Below, in pieces: positions 56,511-64,000 of a DNA stretch of 64,000 bases. Numbering within the stretch: position 1 is the first letter of the stretch; each line of letters begins with the position of its first letter. The stretch spans positions 1-64,000 of the forward strand of contig CALWKF010000003.1 of NCBI GenBank assembly GCA_944381215.1, in the 5' to 3' direction. The position numbers were made by a program, and so were the translations under genes. The stretch comes from an uncultured Clostridia bacterium (GTDB taxonomy: Bacteria > Bacillota > Clostridia > Christensenellales > UBA1242). The notes under the pieces were generated by a model. The model had not been told where the DNA came from and made no database searches. It saw nothing but the letters and a program-made list of their open reading frames with translations.

Positions 56511-56560
56511 TGGTGACCCAACCGCGACTCGAACGCGGGACAACTTGATTAAAAGTCAAG
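56511..56560. repeat. attR within the intact tRNA-Lys
   Basis: A perfect 50-bp match to attL. The phage-carried 3' half restores a complete tRNA-Lys at this junction. Confidence 0.93.
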
Positions 56561-56586
56561 TGCTCTACCAACTGAGCTATTGGGCC
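56511..56586 (-). tRNA. tRNA-Lys (TTT)
   Basis: The minus strand folds as a full cloverleaf with acceptor GGCCCAA/TTGGGTC, D-arm AGCTCAGTTGGTAGAGC, anticodon loop CTTTTAA, T-arm GCGTTCGAGTCGC and encoded CCA. It is the prophage attachment gene. Confidence 0.96.
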
Positions 56587-56608
56587 ATGTTACACCAAAA
56601 AGGTGTTG

Positions 56609-56683
56609 TGGCAGGGGTGGCAGGATTTGAACCTACGCATGCAAGAGTCAAAGTCTTGTGCCTTACCGCTTGGCTACACCCCT
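56609..56683 (-). tRNA. tRNA-Gln (TTG)
   Basis: Acceptor AGGGGTG/CACCCCT, anticodon loop CTTTGAC (TTG), T-loop GGTTCAAATCC, encoded CCA. Confidence 0.93.
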
Positions 56684-56717
56684 ATAAGGGACTTACACAA
56701 AAAATTGTTGCCCAAGG

Positions 56718-56793
56718 TGGCAGGGGTAGAAGGATTTGAACCCTCGGATGCTTGAGTCAGAGTCAAGTGCCTTAACCGCTTGGCGATACCCCT
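56718..56793 (-). tRNA. tRNA-Gln (CTG)
   Basis: Acceptor AGGGGTA/TACCCCT, anticodon loop CTCTGAC (CTG), T-loop GGTTCAAATCC, encoded CCA. A second Gln isoacceptor, close to its neighbour in acceptor and T-arm, suggesting tandem duplication. Confidence 0.93.
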
Positions 56794-56821
56794 ACGGAAA
56801 AAGTGGCGAGCCACTATTTAA

Positions 56822-56898
56822 TGGGGTGAATAGTGGGACTCGAACCCACGACCTCCAGGGCCACAACCTGGCGCTCTACCAACTAAGCTATATCCACC
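56822..56898 (-). tRNA. tRNA-His (GTG)
   Basis: Acceptor GTGGATA/TATTCAC with an extra G at -1 opposite C73, the tRNA-His hallmark; anticodon loop TTGTGGC; encoded CCA. Confidence 0.95.
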
Positions 56899-57126
56899 AT
56901 AAGAGTGCGAATTCAATCATTGTGTGGTGTGCGCGAGCCACGAATAAGCCCTCAGCCGATTCACCCTTTTTGGGCCATCCCCACTGGCGCGCTCCGTTCG
57001 GCGAGCCTCACTATCACGCCGAGGCACTAAAAACTCTCCACTGGGAACTTTTTCGAGACGTGCCCGTTCGAGTCCTCAACTATACACCGGCAATAACGGG
57101 GCAGAAATCATATCTTTCATCCCCAC
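56899..57126. other. Gap in the tRNA cluster
   Basis: 228 bp between tRNA-His and tRNA-Arg. It contains GTTCGAGTCC-like (near 57068) and other fragments that resemble tRNA T-arms, but no complete cloverleaf. Possibly a decayed tRNA gene. Confidence 0.35.
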
Positions 57127-57203
57127 TGGTGCACCCAGAGGGACTCGAACCCCCAACCTTCACCTTAGAAGGGTGTTGCTCTATCCTGTTGAGCTATGGG
57201 TGC
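57127..57203 (-). tRNA. tRNA-Arg (TCT)
   Basis: Acceptor GCACCCA/TGGGTGC, anticodon loop CTTCTAA (TCT), T-loop GGTTCGAGTCC, encoded CCA. Confidence 0.94.
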
Positions 57204-57367
57204 ATTATCGTTCGTTTTACCCTTATAAAACGTATAAGGCACCTTAAAATTACAAGATGCTTATTTATAATAACACAATTTTGAATATTAGTCAACATTA
57301 ATTTGGCAATTTTTTCAATTATTTTTAAATTTCCGCATAATAAAAAGCAAATTCGTGCGCACAAAAT

Positions 57368-57396
57368 TTGACAAAAGTTTGATAATTTAATACAAT
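57368..57396 (+). promoter_or_regulatory. Sigma-A promoter
   Basis: TTGACA (57368-57373), 17 bp, TACAAT (57391-57396), driving the hydrolase gene at 57437. Confidence 0.75.
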
Positions 57397-57436
57397 ATTA
57401 TAAAAAGTGAAATTATGCGGTCAAAAAGGTGAAATT

Positions 57437-58585
57437 ATGCGTAATTTGCATTATTATATTAAAAGGTTCGGCGCGCTCGGTTTGGAGGAGTTCGCATTTA
57501 ACGAGGTCGATGCCTTGATTTTGAGTCAAATGGCATATCTCGATTTTAGCGGGCTGGTAGGGGAGATTAGCGATAATCGGCCCGATGTTGTGCTGTCTAA
57601 CTTGAATTTAAATAAAAATATCAAAAAAATGGTGCAAGGCACGATGTCACCTCACATGAATGCACGGCTTTTACGCCTAATTATTGATAGCCCGCGATAC
57701 AAAAACATGCGCCTTAATTATTACCGAAGCCGTTTTGATGAAAATATTGAATTGCAGTTTTCCGCGATTGTTTTTAAGCTAAACGATATTAATTTCATCG
57801 CCTTTCGCGGTACTGACCTAACACTTATTGGCTGGAAAGAGGACTTCAATATGGTGTTTATGGACGTCATTCCCTCTCAACAACAGTGCCTCGAATATGT
57901 CCAAAAGGTCGCAAGTTTAATTAAGGGCGACTTTTATCTCGGCGGGCATAGCAAGGGTGGAAATCTCGCGTGCTTTGCGGGGCTGTTTTCGGAGCCCGAA
58001 TTGCAGGAAAGAATGGTAAAAATTTTTGATTTCGACGGCCCGGGCTTTAAATACGACGTGTTTAGCCTCGAAAAATACAAAAAAATTACCGAAAAAATCA
58101 AAAAATATATCACCAGAGACTCCATGGTCGGCGTAATCATGCACAACATCCCCAAGTTCGAAGTTGTTAGGTGCTACGGGGTGTTCATGATGCAACACGA
58201 CCCTTTTCGCTGGATAATAACAAGGGACGGCCACCTCGATGTAACCGAGAGCACGACCCTAAATTGCAAGGTCTTTGAGCGCGCAATAAAGGAGTGGCTA
58301 GACATCTATCCCGAGCCCGAACGCGTAAAGATTGTGGACCTGTTATTTGACCTTTTGAACGCTTATGAGAAGTCGACGATTCTCGATTTTCGCAACAAAG
58401 GAATCAAGTATCTGCATGCCATTCGCAAGCGGTACAAAAATTTGGATGATGACACGGTCGCGTACTTAAAGCGTACTTTTCGGGAATACTGGGAGCTGTA
58501 TCATAGCGTGCGCAAAAAGGTCAAAAAAGAGTTTCGCGACGCAAAAAAACGTAAAAAAACACAAAAAAATGATAAAAAAGCGTAA
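57437..58585 (+). CDS. Mbeg1-like (DUF2974) alpha/beta hydrolase
   Basis: A 382-residue protein with a lipase-type nucleophile elbow YLGGHSKGGNLA (near 168-179, Ser active site), preceded by IAFRGTDLTLIGWKEDFN, the usual oxyanion region. This matches the DUF2974/Mbeg1-like family of Gram-positive lipase-like proteins. No signal peptide. The basic C-terminus (KKRKKTQKND) is unusual. The ATG at 57437 follows AAGGTG. Confidence 0.87.
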   Translation: MRNLHYYIKRFGALGLEEFAFNEVDALILSQMAYLDFSGLVGEISDNRPDVVLSNLNLNKNIKKMVQGTMSPHMNARLLRLIIDSPRYKNMRLNYYRSRFDENIELQFSAIVFKLNDINFIAFRGTDLTLIGWKEDFNMVFMDVIPSQQQCLEYVQKVASLIKGDFYLGGHSKGGNLACFAGLFSEPELQERMVKIFDFDGPGFKYDVFSLEKYKKITEKIKKYITRDSMVGVIMHNIPKFEVVRCYGVFMMQHDPFRWIITRDGHLDVTESTTLNCKVFERAIKEWLDIYPEPERVKIVDLLFDLLNAYEKSTILDFRNKGIKYLHAIRKRYKNLDDDTVAYLKRTFREYWELYHSVRKKVKKEFRDAKKRKKTQKNDKKA

Positions 58586-58642
58586 TTTTTGTTGTTTTTT
58601 TGAGGTTCTTATCGTTATAATGTAAAAAAAGGAAGGTGTTTT

Positions 58643-59371
58643 ATGGAAGAACGAATAAAGCGTCCGCTGTACCTAGCGGGAGAGATTTTGGCAATTGTTA
58701 TCCATGTGGTGGTAATTATATATTCTGCATTCACTGCTCTTGCCTTGATTGTCGCGGGAGCGTTGGCGGAGGGCTTTTCGGGCGGAAATGCAGAGACAGC
58801 ACTGCTTGGCTTAATGGTAATTTTGTCGTTTATTTTGTGCGTGCTGTCCCTATTTGGTATAGTGTTTTCGAGTATCGCGTGTGCGCGCGCTGGGTGGGAT
58901 GTGAAAAAGTTTAATTCTCACAAGGTCATTATGATTATCTCCGTGGCATTGTGCTTTTTACCAGCCGTTGTGTCTGTGGTCGCTGTCGTGACACAGGGTA
59001 ATTACCTCTACGCCTTAATTGCAGCCGTGCTGGCGGGGGCGGGGCTCTTGATTCTTTTCGGTAGTAAAAAGGCTGTCATCGTGGACGAAAAGGGTAAGTA
59101 TATCAAGACCATCTCAAATACTCAACCCAGCGCACCACAAACCACAGCACCCGACACATCAAAAACTATAACTTCTAACACGCGAAAAACCACGACCGCT
59201 GATGTCCAAGAAACCGCAACCTCCGACACTTTAAAAGCCACAATTACTGACGCACAAAAATCTACAACACCCGACACACCACAAACCGAAGAGGCTGACG
59301 CATCCCCAAGCACACAAACAACAACGCAGGAAAACATGACTAAAACCAAAACAAAAAATAATAAAAATTAG
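58643..59371 (+). CDS. Four-helix membrane protein with Thr-rich tail
   Basis: 242 residues. Four transmembrane helices (about 10-35, 50-80, 95-120, 123-140), then a long low-complexity Thr/Asp/Ala/Ser tail with Lys-rich end (TKTKTKNNKN). Paralog of the next gene by layout and by the loop motif ILCVLSLFGIVFSSIACARA. Function is unknown. GGAAGG precedes the start. Confidence 0.78.
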   Translation: MEERIKRPLYLAGEILAIVIHVVVIIYSAFTALALIVAGALAEGFSGGNAETALLGLMVILSFILCVLSLFGIVFSSIACARAGWDVKKFNSHKVIMIISVALCFLPAVVSVVAVVTQGNYLYALIAAVLAGAGLLILFGSKKAVIVDEKGKYIKTISNTQPSAPQTTAPDTSKTITSNTRKTTTADVQETATSDTLKATITDAQKSTTPDTPQTEEADASPSTQTTTQENMTKTKTKNNKN

Positions 59372-59576
59372 AAAAAATTGAAAAAAATCACAAAAAACGC
59401 GATTTTTTAAAAAAAATAAGCATTTTTAATAATTTTTCGCAAATTTTTTATAAATTTGCGTTTTCTTTTAATATAAAAAATATTTAAATTGAATATGTAA
59501 ATTTATTTTTGCGTATATTAAATCATAAATTTATTAAGTAAAATTTTAGACAAATTTAATTATTTGTCTACTTTAT

Positions 59577-59605
59577 TTGACATAAAAAAATTTTTATTAT
59601 ATAAT
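59577..59605 (+). promoter_or_regulatory. Consensus sigma-A promoter
   Basis: TTGACA (59577-59582), 17 bp, TATAAT (59600-59605), a perfect consensus promoter for the gene at 59639. Confidence 0.85.
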
Positions 59606-59638
59606 ATAATTATAAATTTAATTAAGGAGTTAAGTTTT

Positions 59639-60187
59639 ATGGAAAACAACAGAGTTTCTAGACCCTTGTTGCTAACTGGTCTAATTGTTGCGCTGATTAT
59701 GTTTGTTTTGCTGACAATCGGCGGAATAATTACAATGATTGCTCTACCTGCTGCTATGGATGCTGCTGGACTGGGTGACACTGGTTCAATGGGCGAGGCC
59801 GTATTGCTAATTTCCATGTTTATTGTGGGAGTGATTGCAGTGTTTGCGATTTTGGGTATTATTTTCTCGGCAATTTCAATCTCGCGTTGGAATTTACCGC
59901 CCGAAGAGTTCGACAAAAAGAAGGGCATGATTACTACAACTTTTGTGTTCAGTGTCATCATCGTAGTCCTTCAAATCATTGGCCTGTTATCGGCATTTGA
60001 TGTGCTGACATTGATTGAGACCATCGTTTTATTAGTTGCCGCAATCTTTATTATGATTGACCGTAACAAGAACAAGGCCCTACTTGAAAAGGCTAAAACT
60101 GACGCGCAAAACGCTAGCCTTGAAAAGCAACTGGCTGAGGAAAATCAAGCATCTCAACCCGCAAACCCTAATGACCAGGCTGTATAA
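59639..60187 (+). CDS. Four-helix membrane protein, paralog of the preceding gene
   Basis: 182 residues with four hydrophobic segments and the shared loop ILGIIFSAISISRWNLPPEE, followed by a short Lys/Gln/Asn tail. The start at 59639 (AAGGAG) is chosen over an upstream frame that runs through the promoter. Function is unknown. A terminator follows. Confidence 0.8.
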   Translation: MENNRVSRPLLLTGLIVALIMFVLLTIGGIITMIALPAAMDAAGLGDTGSMGEAVLLISMFIVGVIAVFAILGIIFSAISISRWNLPPEEFDKKKGMITTTFVFSVIIVVLQIIGLLSAFDVLTLIETIVLLVAAIFIMIDRNKNKALLEKAKTDAQNASLEKQLAEENQASQPANPNDQAV

Positions 60188-60495
60188 GAACGCATTTATG
60201 CGTTTTTATTTTTTATTTATAAAAGTTCCTAGTAAAGAAGTAAAAAATACTAAAAAATCAAAACAAAAAGCACAGATAAATTGATTTAAAAAATTAATAA
60301 ATAATCGTCAATTTACCTGTGCTATTAATATTATCACCACATTTTTCTTTTTTATACACAAAATAAAATAAATAAGATTAAAATATTATTTGAATTTAAG
60401 GGGCTTTATTGCAAATTGTTTCGGTAACATCAAACTGTTTTGCTAGTGATTTTTAGAAAATAGTCTAAAAAATGCGCTATTTGGACATAATTTGT
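60188..60495. other. Intergenic region with terminator and long hairpin
   Basis: AACGCA/TGCGTT plus T residues at 60189-60208 ends the membrane-protein gene. Then AGCACAGATAAATTGA (60269-60284) pairs with TCAATTTACCTGTGCT (60308-60323) with one mismatch. No ORF. Confidence 0.55.
60189..60208 (+). terminator. Intrinsic terminator
   Basis: AACGCA, loop TTTA, TGCGTT, then T residues. Confidence 0.75.
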
Positions 60496-60524
60496 TTGAC
60501 AATTATATATAAAAAGTGTATCAT
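60496..60524 (+). promoter_or_regulatory. spoVG promoter
   Basis: TTGACA (60496-60501), 17 bp, TATCAT (60519-60524), giving a leader of about 60 nt. Confidence 0.75.
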
Positions 60525-60591
60525 AATTGTAAGCTAAATGTGGCAATTACTACTTTTGGCGAAAATTTTAAAAGGATGGTATACCGACTTG

Positions 60592-60867
60592 ATGAAAATT
60601 ACTGACATTCGCATTCGTATCGTTAAAAAGGATGACAACAAACTAAAGGCCGTTGCATCAATGACTATTGACGATTGTTTTGCAGTGCACGACATTAAGG
60701 TTATCGAAGGCAATCAAGGTTTATTCATTGCTATGCCTAGTCGCAAGACTCCAGAGGGAAACTTTAAGGACATTGTTCACCCTCTCAACACAGAGACCAG
60801 AGATGCAATCTCCAAGATGATTCTCGAGGAGTATGAAAAGGCTTTGGCAGAGGCACCGAAAGAGTAA
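60592..60867 (+). CDS. spoVG: SpoVG, RNA/DNA-binding regulator
   Basis: A 91-residue SpoVG protein: [20 protein letters not shown] at the start, [20 protein letters not shown] in the middle, and [14 protein letters not shown]. SpoVG is a small regulator in Firmicutes that binds nucleic acid and influences septation and sporulation. The ATG at 60592 is chosen because the family starts there; GGATGG lies about 13 bases upstream. A strong terminator follows. Confidence 0.96.
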   Translation: MKITDIRIRIVKKDDNKLKAVASMTIDDCFAVHDIKVIEGNQGLFIAMPSRKTPEGNFKDIVHPLNTETRDAISKMILEEYEKALAEAPKE

Positions 60868-60875
60868 TGCCTAAC

Positions 60876-60903
60876 AAAAATCCCCACTCGGGGATTTTTT
60901 TCT
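60876..60903 (+). terminator. Intrinsic terminator of spoVG
   Basis: AAAAATCCCC, loop ACTC, GGGGATTTTTTT. A perfect stem with a T tract. Confidence 0.9.
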
Positions 60904-61205
60904 TGAATTTTTAAAAATCAAAATATAATAGTTTTGTTTACAAAAAGTCATTTTTAAAAAGAATAATTTGCTTTCAAATTAAAAAGTGTCGATAATTAAA
61001 AAATCAAGGCGGTTTAAGTTAAAAACTAAAAAATCGCAAAAAATATGTAAAAAATCAAAAAATACGCAAAAGAGGGAAAATGAGCAACTTAGAAGTATTT
61101 TATGGATATTTTTTTACTTAAAATCAAAGGAAATTTTATTATTATAAATAATTTTTTGACTTTGGGGGCGGGCACTTTTTTGTTAGTTTTTTCATATAAA
61201 ATTTT
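60904..61205. other. A+T-rich intergenic region
   Basis: About 300 bp before murC. No ORF or RNA is evident. TATAAA (61195-61200) is a candidate -10 box just 5 bp before the murC ATG, without a clear -35 or a ribosome-binding site. Confidence 0.4.
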
Positions 61206-62546
61206 ATGCAAAAAAATAGTATTTATTTTTATGGAATAGGCGGGGTGAGTATGAGTGCCCTCGCCAAACTTTGTAAGAGTTTAGGCGCAAAGGTGTGTGG
61301 CAGTGACGACCAAGACAGCCCTGTGTTAAAGGAGCTTAGTAACCTCGGCATAAAAACTAGCGTCGGGCCTAACTACGACATGTTAAATAAGTGCGACACC
61401 TTTGTGTATACTATCGCTGTGGGTGAGCACAACGCGGTGGTTGAATATGCGAAAAAGCAGAATAAAAAGGTCTATGAGCGCGCGGAGTTTTTGGGTGAAA
61501 TCGCTAAAAACTACGAGCACGCAATAGCAATCTCAGGCACGCATGGCAAAACCACCACCACCGCAATGCTTGGTTATGTTTTTGAGGTCGCGGGAAAGGC
61601 TCCTACTATGCACCTGGGTGGTGATGCGCTGTGGTGTGGCGGGAATCTAAAAATTGGGGGAAAAAAGTACTTTATCACCGAGGCGTGCGAGTTTAATCGT
61701 AGTATGCTAAAACTTACTCCCGACTGCACGATAATTACTAATATCGAGCGCGACCATATGGATACTTACACCGATTTGGAAGATATAAAATCGGCCTTTT
61801 ATCAACTTGCCGAAAAAACGAAAAAAGTCGTGATTATAAACGGCGATAAAATACCTAAAAAACCACTAAAAAATGGCGCAAAAATCATCACTTTTGGACG
61901 CAAAAATACAAACGATTATTACTACAAAAATGTTACCCAAAGCGGTGGCAAGTTTAGTTTTGATTGCTATTATCGGGGGAAGAAACTCGGGCACGTAAAG
62001 CTAAACATTTTAGGCGAACATAACGTAGAAAACGCGCTCGCTTGCATAGCGGTAGCCCAATTTTATGGTATTGATTTTTGCGACATAGTGGCTGGAACCA
62101 AGGGGTATAGTGGCGTAAATAGGCGACTTACCCTTATAAACGATAAAAATGGCATTACACACTATCACGACTATGCGCATCACCCAACAGAGATAAAAGC
62201 GACCCTAAACACCCTAAAATTACTAAATAAAAACCGCCTTATTGCAATTTTCCAGCCACACACCTATTCGCGTACAAAGGCTTTATTTGATGCGTTCTCC
62301 ACGTGTTTTTTAGAGGCTGATATTTTGTATTTATTACCGACATACGCAGCGCGCGAAAATTATATTGTCGGCGGGGACTGTCTAGACCTATTTTATAGCA
62401 TAAACGGCAGGCAAAACTGCGCGTATTTTTCGAATTTTGAGAGCCTAAAATATGAGTTGGACAAAACCTTAAAGCAGGGCGACCTGGTAGTATGGCTGGG
62501 CGCTGGTGATATCGATAAAATTGCCAAAGCCTACCTAGACACGTGA
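61206..62546 (+). CDS. murC: UDP-N-acetylmuramate--L-alanine ligase
   Basis: A 446-residue peptidoglycan enzyme that adds the first L-alanine to UDP-MurNAc in the cytoplasm. Seen: the N-terminal FYGIGGVSMSALAKL (UDP site), the ATP loop SGTHGKTTTTAML (near 114-126), TNIERDHMDTY, and the C-terminal DYAHHPTEIKATL. Full length. The start may be leaderless (see the region upstream). Not in a dcw cluster here. Confidence 0.96.
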   Translation: MQKNSIYFYGIGGVSMSALAKLCKSLGAKVCGSDDQDSPVLKELSNLGIKTSVGPNYDMLNKCDTFVYTIAVGEHNAVVEYAKKQNKKVYERAEFLGEIAKNYEHAIAISGTHGKTTTTAMLGYVFEVAGKAPTMHLGGDALWCGGNLKIGGKKYFITEACEFNRSMLKLTPDCTIITNIERDHMDTYTDLEDIKSAFYQLAEKTKKVVIINGDKIPKKPLKNGAKIITFGRKNTNDYYYKNVTQSGGKFSFDCYYRGKKLGHVKLNILGEHNVENALACIAVAQFYGIDFCDIVAGTKGYSGVNRRLTLINDKNGITHYHDYAHHPTEIKATLNTLKLLNKNRLIAIFQPHTYSRTKALFDAFSTCFLEADILYLLPTYAARENYIVGGDCLDLFYSINGRQNCAYFSNFESLKYELDKTLKQGDLVVWLGAGDIDKIAKAYLDT

Positions 62547-62746
62547 AATAATTACTCGCTTTAAAATAATGGGGAGTGTTAAACCAAAAATTCAAAAAAA
62601 CATAAAACAACTATTAAAAGGCAAATCTAAAACAATTAATATTAAATATGAAAAATAAATAATTATTAAGTATAAGTAATTAATAAAAAACATTAAATAA
62701 AAAATCAAAAAATAATTAAATTTTACAGCCTATTTATTAAACAAAA

Positions 62747-62764
62747 AACACACCTAAGTGTGTT
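62747..62764 (-). terminator. Intrinsic terminator
   Basis: AACACAC (62747-62753) pairs with GTGTGTT (62758-62764). On the minus strand a T tract follows. It touches the stop codon of the gene at 62763. Confidence 0.7.
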
Positions 62765-63455
62765 AAAAACAGCGGTCTGCACTCGAGCTTTCGCGCTCAT
62801 CAAAATCAACCTCATTTTGGCTACTCGGCGGGGTGTATGTTAGGATGTCGCGGTAGTACGGGTTGATTTTGGACTTAAATTTATCGAGTTCGTGAATAAG
62901 GTGTAGGTCGCGGTAAAAGTTATCCACATACCTACCATTAGTTTCTCGATAATACTGCTTGCTCCCGTAAATCAAGTCCGCCGAAAGCAAGTGGCCGTAC
63001 TTGTTTTTGATTGCGTACTTAGTGGGCTCTTCAAGTAGCAGGGCAGGTGCAACATTATTACGGAAATATTCGCAAACAATAGCGCGACCATTTTGGCGGT
63101 CGATGTTGTAGAGAATGTACTTTCGGTCCTTATCAAACTCGGGGGAATATAGGAATATATTGAGCAAAATTTCGTGAATAAAGGGCTCTATATCCGAAAA
63201 GTATAGGTCGCGAGTGCTCTCTAAGTTTTTTCCTAAGATTTCCGCTGATTGTGGCAAAAAGCGGTCAGTTTTTGTGGTCGTGTCTATAGAATTTATAAAA
63301 TCTAAAATTTCGGGTGAAGCGGGCAGGTCGTACTTCTCGATATAGTACCGCAAATGGCGGTCGCGCAAAGTGGAGTAACTCCCGCGCTCCAACCCCTCGA
63401 GAAAATCAGCCTTCGCGCGCGCAAAACGCGCCTCTACACTATAAGTAAACGCCAT
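62763..63455 (-). CDS. Hypothetical protein, 230 aa
   Basis: Not recognised. A soluble, helical, charged protein rich in Tyr and Arg (DLYFSDIEPFIHEILLNIFL, KYGHLLSADLIYGSKQYYRE) with an acidic Ser-rich C-terminus. The start at 63455 follows GAGGAG; the longer frame from 63479 includes the Shine-Dalgarno as coding. Confidence 0.72.
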   Translation of the reverse strand: MAFTYSVEARFARAKADFLEGLERGSYSTLRDRHLRYYIEKYDLPASPEILDFINSIDTTTKTDRFLPQSAEILGKNLESTRDLYFSDIEPFIHEILLNIFLYSPEFDKDRKYILYNIDRQNGRAIVCEYFRNNVAPALLLEEPTKYAIKNKYGHLLSADLIYGSKQYYRETNGRYVDNFYRDLHLIHELDKFKSKINPYYRDILTYTPPSSQNEVDFDERESSSADRCF

Positions 63456-63667
63456 TGTCCACTCCTCGTGTTTATTCACTCAAATTATACCAAAAATCTC
63501 GATTTTGTCAATAATCAAGGCAAAAATTGATGTGATTTTGTATTCTTTTTATGAGCGTCTTAGGTAAAATCGCGATATTTTTATAAAATTGCAAAAAAAC
63601 TATTGATTTTTTTTAAAAAATGTACTATAATCAATCTACTAATTAATATAAATGAGGTGCTAAAATT

Positions 63668-63913
63668 ATGAAAAACATACATCCAAACTACCACGAAGTT
63701 AAGGTTGAATGTGCTTGCGGTAATACTTTTGTAACTCACTCAACATACAAGGATGACGTGATGAAGGTCGACATTTGCGACAGGTGCCACCCTTTCTACA
63801 CTGGCAACCAGAAGATTGTGGACGCTGCTGGTCGTGTTGAGAAGTTTAACAGAAAGTTCAACAGAGACAACATCAAAGACGCAAAGCAAACCAAGAACGC
63901 AACAACGGCTTAA
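63668..63913 (+). CDS. rpmE: 50S ribosomal protein L31 (zinc form)
   Basis: An 81-residue L31 of the cysteine-containing (C+) form: [18 protein letters not shown] and [19 protein letters not shown] supply the zinc-binding cysteines. A typical FNRKFNR follows. GAGGTG precedes the start. A terminator follows the gene. Confidence 0.97.
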   Translation: MKNIHPNYHEVKVECACGNTFVTHSTYKDDVMKVDICDRCHPFYTGNQKIVDAAGRVEKFNRKFNRDNIKDAKQTKNATTA

Positions 63914-63928
63914 TTTATTAGCCTTAGC

Positions 63929-63966
63929 AAAAATAGGTGTCGAAAAGTAGACTCCTATTTTTTTGA
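63929..63966 (+). terminator. Intrinsic terminator of rpmE
   Basis: AAATAGGTGTC pairs with GACTCCTATTT (one mismatch), then seven T. Confidence 0.75.
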
Positions 63967-63982
63967 TAAAAAAGGGTAGATT

Positions 63983-64000
63983 ATGACAATAAAAGATTTT
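63983..64000 (+). CDS. Start of a further gene, cut by the window end
   Basis: ATG with AAAGGG upstream opens a frame (MTIKDF) that runs off the window. prmC often follows rpmE in Firmicutes, but six residues cannot identify it. Confidence 0.4.

Larger units (their letters stand above)
44203..56560. mobile_element. Integrated inovirus-type (filamentous phage) prophage
   Basis: A 12.3-kb element bounded by a perfect 50-bp direct repeat (44203-44252 and 56511-56560) that equals the 3' half of tRNA-Lys. It carries a tyrosine integrase beside attR, an XRE repressor, a divergent minus-strand block with small early genes, a ParB-like protein, virion-type proteins, a Zot ATPase and an HUH Rep, plus non-coding hairpin regions. 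Zot plus Rep plus small membrane proteins identifies an inovirus. The secretin is absent, as expected in a single-membrane host. The gene content appears intact. The coat protein is assigned only by size and topology. Confidence 0.88.

Noticed and set aside
56479-57284. Two plus-strand frames (86 and 182 codons) across the tRNA cluster
   Set aside because: They are antisense to four clear tRNA genes; the phrases ATRTRDNL and GFEPTHARV are translations of tRNA T-arms.

Overview
The window looks like chromosome from a low-GC, single-membrane Firmicutes/Clostridia-type bacterium. The housekeeping set fits this: dnaG-rpoD-trmK, spoVG, murC, rpmE with a zinc-type L31, a two-gene sufC-sufB-like pair, groESL, and A+T-rich intergenic DNA with strong Shine-Dalgarno sites and consensus sigma-A promoters. 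No species can be named from the sequence alone. Many genes are lineage-specific hypotheticals.

Layout. 1-3.6 kb: a TetR-DegV operon with a clear operator-promoter, an unknown gene, and dUTPase. 3.6-9.2 kb: a Sel1-repeat protein beside a cluster of DnaA-box-like sites, then two tandem paralogous secreted proteins whose N-terminal parts are A+T-rich and whose C-terminal parts are G+C-rich, separated by dispersed repeats. 9.3-14.4 kb: sufC-sufB-like, a candidate small RNA, an unknown gene, and an NfeD-SPFH membrane pair. 14.8-21.5 kb: dnaG-rpoD-trmK-zinc-ribbon protein, then tex. 22-26.6 kb: a nucleotidyltransferase, a nucleotidyltransferase-kinase fusion, an MGDG-synthase-like glycosyltransferase and a HAD hydrolase, probably for a surface glycopolymer or glycolipid. 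27-44 kb: groESL with a hairpin leader, an FkbM methyltransferase, a TetR-controlled SbcD/SbcC-like (YhaO/YhaN-like) pair, a ferritin-like protein, a METTL25-like methyltransferase and several unknowns.

44.2-56.56 kb: a complete-looking prophage of filamentous (inovirus) type, 12.3 kb from att to att, inserted in the 3' half of a tRNA-Lys gene with a 50-bp perfect direct repeat at its ends. It has a tyrosine integrase with all catalytic residues, paired arm-type repeats at both ends, an XRE repressor divergent from the lytic genes, a Zot-type ATPase, an HUH-type rolling-circle Rep, a candidate coat protein, a membrane protein ending in four 11-residue aromatic repeats, and a coiled-coil plus Listeria-Bacteroides-repeat stalk protein. 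No secretin is present, as expected for a host with one membrane. Its non-coding DNA is unusual: a hairpin-rich region next to rep (candidate origin and packaging signal), a strong promoter and terminator for a small RNA running against the phage genes, and a recurring hairpin-plus-ACCATT leader element before several virion genes. This is the most novel part of the window.

56.5-64 kb: a minus-strand tRNA cluster (Lys, Gln, Gln, His, Arg), a Mbeg1-like hydrolase, two related small membrane proteins, spoVG, murC, an unknown gene, rpmE, and the first codons of one more gene. Two short host motif families, TGCATAGTAC and GCTAGT, recur in intergenic DNA at spacings of about 22 bp and are not explained by known elements.
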